64,000 nt of DNA from Trebouxia sp. TZW2008 (lineage: Eukaryota; Chlorophyta; Trebouxiophyceae; Trebouxiales; Trebouxiaceae), in the NCBI GenBank assembly GCA_002118135.1, contig BDIU01000480.1:1-64000 (forward strand). The letters run 5' to 3'. The notes under the pieces were generated by a model. That model saw only the letters and a program-made list of their open reading frames with translations. It searched no databases and had not been told where the DNA came from. The translations under genes were made by a program, and so were the position numbers. The number at the start of each line of letters is the position of its first letter. Position 1 is the first letter of the stretch. This document shows, in pieces, positions 24,901-33,800 of the stretch.

Positions 24901-25151
24901 AAGACGTCTATGAGAACAGATAGCTCAAGCTTCTGGTCGACGGACTTGACAGTAAGCCTATCATCGCCAGCAACGCTGCCCATGAGCTGGTCTATACTGA
25001 TCAGCGGTTGGACTCGCTGCCGTGCCACCGAACGGTCGAGCAAACCTTCAGCGTTAGCCTGAAAGACTCGATGACATCGTGACGGAACACCTTTTCGTAC
25101 GATGCCATGCACGCGTGGCGCTGGCTGCAGAAAGCCCAATAAGGTCGACAT
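18940..25151 (-). CDS. ycf45: Ycf45/SPD1-like AAA ATPase with C-terminal R3H-type domain
   Basis: Eight exons (24735-25151, 24161-24499, 23403-23623, 22528-22688, 21096-21583, 19773-20496, 19215-19375, 18940-19023) join without frame conflict to 2595 nt, 864 residues. The start [16 protein letters not shown] looks like a plastid transit peptide. Then come an N-terminal segment shared with Ycf45 proteins ([22 protein letters not shown]), a P-loop ATPase with Walker [29 protein letters not shown], Walker [15 protein letters not shown] and the ATAHGD motif, then a plant-type C-terminal region ([17 protein letters not shown]) ending in [20 protein letters not shown] and [10 protein letters not shown], as in R3H-bearing members. 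Plant relatives (SPD1) act in plastid development; the bacterial relative is SpoIIIAA. Lineage-specific insertions are a serine/aspartate-rich stretch (exon 5) and a long NPSQ-type repeat followed by a Glu/Asp run (exon 6). Confidence 0.9.
19955..20275 (-). repeat. Coding tandem repeat, about 10-13 residues per unit (NPSQ type)
   Basis: Within exon 6 of the Ycf45-like gene, at least nine degenerate units of the form P-S/A-Q-x-L-x-D/N-x-S/N-Q-V/M-P-P follow each other in frame, for example [14 protein letters not shown] and [14 protein letters not shown]. On DNA level the unit is about 30 bp. The repeat is predicted to be disordered. Confidence 0.9.
21900..22610. repeat. Decayed copies of the exon-4 donor edge of the Ycf45-like gene
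   Basis: The exon end encoding [11 protein letters not shown] plus its donor (ACCAGCAAGCAGACCATCAC on the plus strand near 22526) recurs with many changes near 21925 and 22140, and in part near 22320-22440. Only the 22526 copy is continuous with the complete exon. Confidence 0.8.
22655..22890. repeat. Duplicated acceptor edge of exon 4, Ycf45-like gene
   Basis: The plus-strand motif TCATCCCCCAGGATGACACT (exon start SVILGDE, near 22670) recurs as TCGTCCCCCAGAATGACGCT near 22870. The second copy lies in the upstream intron. Confidence 0.85.
23235..23485. repeat. Duplicated donor edge of exon 3, Ycf45-like gene
   Basis: The exon end encoding [19 protein letters not shown] (23403-23480) is repeated at about 23238-23320 with numerous substitutions. 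The left copy lies in the downstream intron. Confidence 0.85.
23555..23745. repeat. Duplicated acceptor edge of exon 3, Ycf45-like gene
   Basis: About 80 bp including acceptor and exon start VPVPEQQ recur 108 bp upstream on the coding strand, with fewer than ten visible changes. This is one of the youngest-looking duplications in the window. Confidence 0.9.
23772..23856 (-). repeat. Short interspersed hairpin element, copy 1
   Basis: On the minus strand an AGAAAAGAAGAAAAGAAAAG tract is followed by GTCTCTGCCATCAGGGCATG and CACGGGAGTTTCTAGGAG. This is the most diverged member of the family; it lies in an intron of the Ycf45-like gene. Confidence 0.6.
24045..24175. repeat. Duplicated donor-side segment after exon 2, Ycf45-like gene
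   Basis: The segment with ATTCTGCATTTTAGGGCAAC and GGCAGGCATACCTGC (24125-24175) is preceded by a similar copy at 24058-24115 inside the intron. Confidence 0.8.
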
Positions 25152-25526
25152 GGACAAGACTTTCGCGGCTGAAAAGGAACGGTCCAATAGCTGACCGACG
25201 TCGCCTTTCCAACACAGCCGCAATGTGCGACACGGTAGCAGGCAGATGCGGCAGCGTTCTGATACTCGGAGTGATACCCTCCAGTGGCATAAGATACACG
25301 ATGCTCGAAGCGGAGTGCAAAACTGCAGAGCTTCGCACGCACAGACGGAGCTTCGTGACTCATCGCTGCAATGTGTAGATCCGTGGCCAATCCCAAGCCA
25401 AACGTGCCGGGACTGAGAAGCCTTTTCACTCCGCAAGGCAAACGCTTGCAATGTCCGCTCTAGTCTGTTGCGCAACGTTGTAGCGACGAGACTAAAGAAA
25501 TTTGAAAGTGTGTCTTTGCAGAAGCC
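25152..25526. promoter_or_regulatory. CG-rich divergent promoter, Ycf45-like gene / membrane protein gene
   Basis: The two starts face away from each other across 375 bp. CG dinucleotides are dense from about 25000 to 25860 (seven in 25021-25080), against none in intronic stretches such as 26881-26940. No TATA box is evident. Confidence 0.6.
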
Positions 25527-28500
25527 ATGACGAGCAGCATGTTGACTTCCACTCCAAGTTGCACGGCCTCGTCTGCCAGACCCGTGCAAGGTTCAAAAGC
25601 AGTGATCATCCGTTGACCGCTTTTGACCAATGCCATCGCATTGCGTGACCAGCGTGCCTCAAACAAGCTGCGTCGCGAATTGCATGAACATCGTGGTGCA
25701 TCACATCAGCATCACGATGTCCCTGACGCTGCAGGGCTTACCCATGGAGCAAGCAGACACGCTCCTCTGCAGGCGTTCTTGCAGAGCCGTTCTCGGTCGT
25801 CCCAAGTACGGCTAAGCTGTCGAATTTATTTTCGCTGCGATGTGCAACTTTCTTGCCGGTCAAAGGCCTGGCAAACTTCTCAACTACGTGCTGCTTGCGT
25901 CTACATGCTGCCTGCATTGGCAGCGAATTTGAGGCTATTCCTATATGCAGAGGAACCGTAAAAGCCTGCAAGTATATGCCAGACGAGAGGCAAATGCGGT
26001 TGAAAGGGGCATCCGGAATTACCAGTACAATGCTTCTGGTGCTGTCAAGAAAGGTGCACAAAGCATGCAATGCTGAAACCCAGCCAGTCATATTGCAGCT
26101 GGGCTGACCGCAGCTGTCTTGTGTTTGACACTGAGCTTCCATTATATGCAGCTGCTGAGGGCAAGTACGCTGATGATGGCAGTGGGGGCGGCAATGGTTT
26201 GGCGTTTGGCCTCTTTTCAGCAATCTCTGCAGGCACAGCTGCAGCGCTGGCAGTTGCACCTCACACAGTAAGCTCCTTCTGGCATTTCAGCTTCCTTATC
26301 ACATGAATATCATCACCAGACTGCCGCTGTGCAATTCTTGTGATGGCAACCAAAATAGCACAGCTGTATTTGGCACAGAAGCTCCTGTCCAGAAGCGTTT
26401 CACCTGAGCATTGCTTAGCTGGGGCAGATTTAGTGACTTGATTTTTGTGACAGATGCTTTGATCACCAAGAATTGCCCTGACTTTAGATTGCCCTTTACG
26501 TAGAGGTACTTTTGTGGTCAAAATGCAGTGCTTGCTTCCCAACTGCAGTCTCCTGCTGATCAGAGTGTTCCAATATCAAGAGACCACTCTATGCATGTTG
26601 CAAGGCACATCATTTCAGTAGGCTTGCTTCTAATAGAGACTGAGGTGTCAAGCTGTGCACAGGTAGCAGACTTCCTATTTGGAGCACAAGCTGGACAGTA
26701 TGACTACTTGCAAGAGACTCTGCTGCGCCTACTTGCTGTTGGCTGGCTAGGGGCAGCTGTGCAGAATCTAGTCAACAAGGTAATGCAGTGACTTTCCTAT
26801 GCTGTTGCTATTGGTGTAGAACTTTGTCACCACGATTTGTCAACACGGTTTGTCAACACGGTTCAGCAGTGCTTTCCCTATGCTGCTGCCAGCTGTGCAG
26901 AATCTAATCAACAAGACAAAGCAGCAACATCCCAATGCTGCTGCTGTTGGTGTAGAACCTTATCAACATGGTTTATTGGCGCTGTCTAGCAAAGACTGCC
27001 TTATGCTGTTGTCAGCTGTGCCAAATCTTGCCAACAAAGTTTAGCAGTGGTTGTTGCTAGCTGTGCCAAAGCTTCTCATCAGTGCAATGATCTCTACATG
27101 CTGTTGCCAGCGGTACCAAACCTTTTCGTCAAGGTTTAGCAGTGACTTCGTGTGCTGCCAGCAGCTTTGCCAAACTTTGTCAACCAGGTTCAGCAGTCGC
27201 TTCCCTATGCTGTTGCCAGCTGTGTTGCAGCTGTGCTGCACCTGGTCAACAAGGTCCAGCAACAGTTTGCGCACGCACTTGCAGTGCAATCGCATGCGAA
27301 AACCATTGCTCAACCTTGTTGACAGGGATTGCAATGCATGCCTGGTCAGCAATGACTCATTCTGCTCAGCCAGAATGCATCCCATCTTTTCACTGTGCAC
27401 AGTGCGAATGCTGGCTCGATGTGTCGTCACTGATGCATTTGGTGTCAAGCTCGTGTCTCATGAACATATGAGCGTGAATAGTGAGTGGCTGACTGCTGGA
27501 TTCATCAGGAATGCTGCTGGAGTCAGAATGGACATTGTTGTTGTTGTGTTGTCTGCATGAAGCCAACAAGCTCTGCTGATTGTTTGGCACAGCTATGACA
27601 CTCTCTATGCTTGACCATACCAACGTTTGTCCACAGTGCTTGCATCAAGAAGGGCTTTTTGGAATTACACCTGCTGCCAAGCACTTGGCATCCGTTCTAT
27701 TTGAGCAATTAGCTCGCTTGGTAGAAATGTCACAACACGCTTACACTCACTGGGCATGTGACGCTCACTGGGCATGCGACATTCACTCTGCATGTGACAC
27801 TCACTGGGCCTTATGACATTCACTGGACATGTGACGCTCATTGGCCATGCGACTCTCACTGGGCATGTGACACTCACTGAGCATGTGACTTGCAGGCAGC
27901 AGCAGAGAACAACTTCCTGGATGATGTGGTCCACAGGCGTGCGAACGCTTCCCTGTCCTTCTTTGCAGCAACAAACGTCTTTGTGACGCTTCTGCAATTC
28001 ATCCCAAACCCTGTCTACCCCAACCCTGTTGTCAGCCCTCCAGCTGCAATTGGGATCGAAGTGCTTTCCCTTGGTCAATGGTGGGTGGCAGGCCGCAACT
28101 ATGCCAAATACTCAGAAGGCATTGGAGCCAACCCCATCAAGATCATTCAGGTGTGTGACAAACTTCAAATTTGGCAGGACATGTTTTGCTGCCTGGTGTT
28201 TGTGCGGGCACAGGTGTTCAATCAATCAACCAACCAACCAATCCATCAATCAATCCGTCCATCCATCAATCCATCAATCCATCCATCAATTCATGCCTTG
28301 CTGCAGCCAGTTGCCTCACAACAGGGAGTTGCAGCAGGTCTACAACTGTGGCAAGCTCACCTGCCATGGTATATGCATCTGCATACCAAGCATGCAAGGC
28401 AGGAATTGAGCCTTTGACCTGTGCTACAAAGAGTTGCCTGTTTTGATACGATTGCTGTACCATGCATCGGGTGTTTCAGCAATCCTTCAAGAAATTTGGC

Positions 28501-29965
28501 AGCTGCACATGTCTGACCTGTTGTGACTGGTATAAGGCTCTGGTATGAATGCTCTAATAGGAGTCCTCTGTTCACAATGCCCTGGTTACAAAGATTTGGT
28601 GGCAATGTTTTCAAGGCAGTGCTTGTTGCTGCAGTCCTACATCGGAGATTTCATCACACACTGTCAAACATCAGCGGCTTGAACTCTGGCATCTATGCTT
28701 TCCTCACAGCTGACTTTGTGATCGCTGGGTTTGGCTACCAGTTTCTCCCAGTTGATAAAATGAACAATGCTCTGATGACAAGGCTTGCTGCTGCAGTCCT
28801 ACATCAGAGACTTCAGCACGCTTCTGGACATCAGCGGCTTGAACTCTGGGATCTACGCTTTCCTCACAGCCAGCTTTGTGTTTGCTGGGTTTGGCTACCA
28901 GTTCTTCCCAGTTGACACAATGAACCTCATATTTGGAGCCACTGCTGACAAGGGAGTTGAGGACGTCTTCCTGTGGCAGCTAATTGGAGGTGGCATCGCC
29001 ACAGGCATTGCTCCCATTGCATACACTCAAAGGGTAGGCTTGACTTCTGACCTCGCACATGCGCCTTGCTAGTACAATGTCAAACAGCCAGCGACGTGTC
29101 ACAACAGGCATTTGGTCCATCACATGTGAAAAGGTAGGCTTTCAAGCTCTATTTAAGCTCTAACACGTGCATAAGTCTTGCAAATGGCACATCAAATTTA
29201 GTCGTCTTGCCACCATTCTGTTGTGCGTCGTCAGCTTCACCAGCTGCTCCAACTGCTGTTGCTGTGCAAAATGCTTTGACCAATACATGCATAGCTGCAT
29301 GCTGGGGTTTAGGGTTCAGACCCGGGCTGCCTCTATAAACAGAGGCTCCCGTTATGACGCCTAACAGCATAGACCTTTTTTTTCTTTTTCTGCATGCTGC
29401 GGAAATGGTGTGTAAAGCACAATCCAGGGTCAGCATCAAGCTGTGTCATATTGCTGGATGCACACAATCATGCAGCTGCGGAGTCCATGCTTGTTGCATG
29501 CAACATTGTGTGTGCATATCCAAGGGTTGTGCAACAATCCTTCCGCGACTCAAACCAATGATCTGTTGATTTGCCAGCCGCCACCTTAACCAATTGGCTA
29601 AAAGGCGGACTTCTGATGTGGACCGATTAATTCTGTTTCCCATGTAACCCAACCGTTACAGGTTGACACATCAAGCTTCATTGCAAGGCTGGACCCATGA
29701 ATGCATGCAGGTGCACACTATACATCATTTGTGTGCATCATTTGTGTATGTGTATTTACAGGATGCAGCCAATGAGAATAACTTTTCCAGGCCAGACAAA
29801 CGCGCATTGATGGCAGGGCTTGCTGTTGCATCCCTTCTGCATGTGGCAATCTTCCTGCCATTGGTGAACACAGAGAAGGCGGGACCATTGTTGTTTCCAG
29901 TTGGCTTTTTGTGGGGTGTCTCTGCAGTTGCCAGCTCTCTGATTGCTATCAAGCCCAAAGAGTGA
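25527..29965 (+). CDS. Multi-pass membrane protein, probably plastid, family unknown
   Basis: The start is taken at ATG 25527 (MTSSMLTSTPSCTASSARPV), which looks like a transit peptide; an additional exon before 26149 is possible. Core exons all join in phase 0: AEGKYADDG to APHT (about 26149-26270), VADFLFGAQ to LVNK (about 26663-26780), AAAENNFLDD to ANPIKIIQ (about 27896-28150), SYIRDF to APIAYTQR (about 28805-29033) and DAANENNF to IAIKPKE, stop (29762-29965). About 300 residues with six or more hydrophobic segments, for example FSAISAGTAAALAVA, LSFFAATNVFVTLLQFI, AFLTASFVFAGFGYQFF, LIGGGIATGIAPIAY and LLFPVGFLWGVSAVASSLI. I recognise no family. The gene shares a CG-rich promoter with the plastid-type Ycf45-like gene, which agrees with an organelle role but does not show it. 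A broken copy of the fourth exon lies at 28630-28760. Confidence 0.75.
26750..27345. repeat. Array of about nine decayed copies of an exon end plus donor
   Basis: The exon end AVQNLVNK with its GT donor and first intron bases (GCAGCTGTGCAGAATCTAGT near 26754) recurs near 26815, 26889, 26942, 27013, 27058, 27108, 27158 and 27216, usually followed by GCAGTG and CTATGCTGTTGCC. Units run 45-80 bp. Only the first is continuous with the exon. Confidence 0.9.
27735..27892. repeat. Tandem repeat of about 17 bp immediately before an acceptor
   Basis: About nine units of the form CACTCACTGGGCATGTGA run up to the acceptor of the AAAENNFLDD exon. Confidence 0.9.
28213..28295. repeat. ATCA/ATCC tetranucleotide microsatellite
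   Basis: Imperfect (ATCA)n, (ACCA)n and (ATCC)n runs in an intron of the membrane protein gene. Confidence 0.9.
28625..28760 (+). pseudogene. Broken duplicate of an exon of the membrane protein gene
   Basis: After its own acceptor (TTGTTGCTGCAG) this segment repeats the start of the exon found at about 28805, including SGLNSGIYAFLTA and GFGYQF. Relative to the good copy it has lost one base near 28660, so a stop follows soon in the spliced frame. It must be skipped for a functional product. Confidence 0.85.
29309..29394 (-). repeat. Short interspersed hairpin element, copy 2
   Basis: On the minus strand a GAAAAAGAAAAAAAAAAG tract is followed by GTCTATGCTGTTAGGCGTCA, TAACGGGAGCCTCTG and TTTATAGAGGCAGCC. 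GCCTCTG and AGAGGC can pair as a hairpin. It lies in the last intron of the membrane protein gene. Confidence 0.8.
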
Positions 29966-30005
29966 AAGTCCTGATTGTAAAGGCTAGCCTGCTTGGGATC
30001 AGACT

Positions 30006-30115
30006 TGAAAAGAGAAGAAAAGCACAAGAAAAGAAAAAGAAAAGAAAAGAAAAGAAAAAGAAAAGTTTATGTTGCTAGGCGTCATAGTGGGATCCTCTGT
30101 CTAAAGAGACAGCTC
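30006..30115 (+). repeat. Short interspersed hairpin element, copy 3, with long purine tract
   Basis: A (GAAAA)n tract at 30008-30066 precedes TTGCTAGGCGTCATAGTGGG and ATCCTCTGTCTAAAGAGACAGC. It lies in intergenic DNA after the membrane protein gene. Confidence 0.8.
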
Positions 30116-30260
30116 GGGCTGAAGATCTTATAGGCTCAAGTCTTTATCAGCTGATTGAATCAGTTAGGGTGAATATGCTTAGTTGGCCCATCTTCTGGTG
30201 CAAACCAGCATCCCAGTGTGGTGTGAGTAGCACATCAGGCCGCCTGAGGCACTGCAGACT

Positions 30261-30330
30261 GGAAAGAAAAGAAATGTCTACGCCATCAGGTGTCATGACA
30301 GGAGCCTCTGTCTAAAGAGGCAGACTGAAA
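30261..30330 (+). repeat. Short interspersed hairpin element, copy 4
   Basis: A GGAAAGAAAAGAAAT tract is followed by GTCTACGCCATCAGGTGTCA and GAGCCTCTGTCTAAAGAGGC. Same orientation as copy 3, about 200 bp away. Confidence 0.8.
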
Positions 30331-30812
30331 GAAGCCTGCTTTCAGAGTTTCACCTGTTCAAACAGCACTACCAATGGGGGTCGGCAACCAACAACAGTTG
30401 CGTGAGCTGTGCACAGCAGCCCAAAGATTGTGTCAAACGCAGAGGTTGATCAATGATGAGCATGAGACAGCAGTCATTGCCCCTTTGCACGAATTCTGGC
30501 AGGCAGCAGCTGAGCAAAGGTGCATGGCTGCAACGAATGCTTTTAGAACAGGTCTGACAGGTTTGTACTTAGCTCACTTGAAAGCTGGGTTTGAATGTAA
30601 GATCCTTTCCTGAGACTGTCTGACTGGCGTATTCATCCTTCACTTTACACAATTTGCATATGCATCATTTGATCTTGCAAGAACAGCGACAAAGGCAATC
30701 AGCAGGCGATCTTTCCTACCAGTTGATAATTTAAAGTCAGATACCTGCGCAACAATAGTGCAGGCACAAATGAAGGTGATGTTACGTTCATATGCTTTCC
30801 AAACTGGATCTG

Positions 30813-33800
30813 TCAACTGCAGATGAAATATGCAATGATTGCAGCAAGAAAGCCCACTAGCACGAGAGTGTCCCAGTACATGGCCCTGATGATTGATCTG
30901 TATGGCAAAACTTGTGTGCCCATGGCCATTGGCATCAGCAAAGGTTCATTGAAATGTTTTGGCGCCACTTGATGTAGCAGAGTGCGTGCAATCATGTGCA
31001 CGATAAGCACAAGTGTGTGGAGCTTGATCCACAGTCTGTGTGCAACATCCTGATCCTGCAGTCAGCACAGCATGCTTCTATGTCTGTGTAACAAATGCAA
31101 CAGAAATACGCAACATGCACCAAGGCGTGTTGCATGCACAGTGCGCTTGATAATTGCAGGCAAGGTGGTTACTGTTGTCACATGCACCTCAGCATCTGGT
31201 CGCATGCTTTTTGTGCTTGGCTGGAATCAATAAAACTGCCTAGAGTGTTTGTTGAAGCAAAGTTTTAACGAGAGGTTCACATCAGCTGGCATAGCTTTTG
31301 AGCACGCACGCACCTGTGATGCAACGCCTACATCTGAGGTCGCCACCACCTCATTGATTGTCAGGACAGCCTGAATGTCTGGCAGGCGCGCCTTGTTGTA
31401 CGCTGGCAAGGCCGCATCCACGTTGTCTTGATGCTGCTCCAGGGTCTCAACAAACACAGTCACATCTTCCAAGCCGGCATTGAGACCCTGACCCAAAGCA
31501 GGGGTCATGGTATGTGCTGCGTCACCCAGCAACACTGTCTGCAACAGCAGAAAGGTTTTGGAAGATTTGTAGTCAGGAAAAGGAAGAGAAGCCTTGACAT
31601 TGCTCCAAAGTTTGGACAAAATGTCACATTGTTTAAGCTGGCATAGAGCCCCAGACCCAAAGCAGGCTGCATTGTGTGTGCTGCATCACCCAGCAACATT
31701 ATTTGCAATAGCAGGAAGGCTTTCAAATAGACGGAACAAGGAAGAGCAGCCTTGATGCTGCTCCAGGGTCTGAACAAGAACAGTCTCATCCTCCAAGGCG
31801 GTTTTGAGCCTGTGACCCAGAGCAAGTGATGTTGTGTGTGCTGCATCACCTAGCAACACCATCTGCAAGGACAAAAAGTTTTCAAAGCTTCATAGACGGA
31901 AGAAGGAAGAAAAGCCTGGATGCTGCTCCAGAGTCTCAACAGACAGTCACATCTTCCAAGACGACATTTGGACCTGACCCAAAGCAGGGGTCATCGTGAG
32001 CGCTGCATCAGCCAGCAACACTGTCTGCAACAGCATGGCGGCTTTTGGAAGCTGTGTTGATGGAAGCTGGAAGAGAAGCATGGATGTTGCTGCTGGGTCT
32101 CAACAGAAACAATTGCATCTTCTGAGCTGACCTTGAGCCCCTGACCCAAAGGAGGGGTCATTGTGTGTGCTGCGTCACCCAGCAACACTGACTGCAACAG
32201 CATGACAGCTTTTGAAAGCGTTATTGATGGAAGAAGAAGAGAATTGTGGATGTTGTTCCAGGGTCTCAACGAAAAGAGTCAAATATCAATATTGCAAGCC
32301 AGCATTGAGCCCCTGACCCAGAGCAGGGGTCATTGTGTGTGCCGCGTCGCCCAGCAACACTGTCTGCAACAGCAGGAAGACTTTGAAAGCTTCATGAACA
32401 GACGGAACAGCACCCTTGATGCTGCTGCAGGGTTTGGATCAAATTAGTCACATCTTCAAAGCCAGCATTGAGCCCCTGACCCAGAGCAGGGGTCATTGTG
32501 TGTGCTGCATCACCTAGCAACACTGTCTGCAACAGCAGCAAGGCTTTGAAAGCTTTCTAGATGGGAGAAGGAAGAGCAGCCTTGATGCTGCTCTATGGTC
32601 TGAATAACAACAGTCTCTGTGTCTCAAGGCGGTGTTGAGCCCGTGACCCAGAGCAGGGGTCCTACCTGTGCTGCATCATGCGGCAACACTTTCTGCAACT
32701 GCATCATCAGAGAAGTTCGAAAGCCCGCGTACAAGAGTACGAGACGTACACGCCTGCGCTGTGGAACACATGCAGATGTGCTCACAGCATGCATCACAGA
32801 GTGACACTTAGTGCTGAGGATGTGTTGCAAATGAGAGCCAACAAACAGCACGCAGGCAAGTTGCAGCACTGCAGCAAATTTTGGTACAGAGTAACAGAAC
32901 TTTTGTGGTCATATGCACCTTGGGTCCATGCAGCTGAGAAAGCCAAGTCCAATGTGGCAATGGATAAAATTCTGGGCGACTTTGGATCAATTCCACTGCT
33001 GCCTTACGAGCATCTTCCGGCAGGTGTGGAGCGCTTGCTTTCAGCATGCCCAGGAAATCCTCTGCATCACCAGCACTGCACACAAAAGCATTGAAATTGT
33101 CAATTGCCAAAATGCAAATTCGAGGGAAGTCAGATTTCTGGACAGCCTTTCACCATTTCCTCTGCTGCCTTGCGAGCATCTTCAGGCAGATGTGGGGCAC
33201 TTGCTTTCAGCATGCTCAATGATGTCCTCTGACCACCAGCAGTGCACACACAGCCATCAAGAATTTTCGTGGCCATGGTGCAAAATGATAGAAAGTGCCA
33301 AGCTACGGACGGGTCTCGATCAATTCCACTGCTGGATTGCATCTTCGGGCAGGTGTGGAACACTTGCTTTCAGCATGCTCAATGATGTCCTCTGACCACC
33401 AGCAGTGCACACACAGCCATCAAAAACTGTAGTTGCCAACTTGCAAAATAATAGAAAGTGTCAAGCTATGGACGGGTTTTGATCAATTCCACTGCTGGGT
33501 TGCGAGCATCTTCTTGAGCACTTGCTGTCAGCGTGCTCTTATGTCCTCTGATCATCAGCACTGCACACAAAGCCATTGAAATGCCAGCTGCCATGTGTGA
33601 TGTGGATCATTTTGCTCAGTGTAATTAAATGCAACAAGGAGCTGCATGCAGTTACATGCAGGCAACACAAGCTTTCAGGCAGCTTTGAGAGGTTCAAGGC
33701 TTGGATTGTCCTTGAGTTCAGGAATGTGAGGTGGCCGCTGCACGGCATCAATGTGTGCGCCAGGATATACATGTGCAGGTAGGTGTGCCAGATGAGGCGC

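Larger units (their letters stand above)
29966..30812. other. Convergent intergenic region
   Basis: Between the stop of the membrane protein gene and the stop of the FAD monooxygenase. It holds two copies of the hairpin element (30006-30115 and 30261-30330). A 79-codon open frame at 30374-30613 shows no recognisable feature and I do not call it a gene. Confidence 0.5.

Noticed and set aside
27735..27892. CRISPR-like array
   Set aside because: The 17-bp units are directly adjacent, degenerate and without spacers, in an intron of a eukaryotic gene. This is a simple tandem repeat.
29309..30330. tRNA gene from TTCAAGTC- and GGTTCAGACC-like motifs near the hairpin elements
   Set aside because: No cloverleaf could be folded by eye around these motifs, and the motifs differ among copies.
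30374..30613. 79-codon ORF after the membrane protein gene
   Set aside because: No family resemblance, no CG-rich start and no conserved neighbour; it lies among interspersed repeats.
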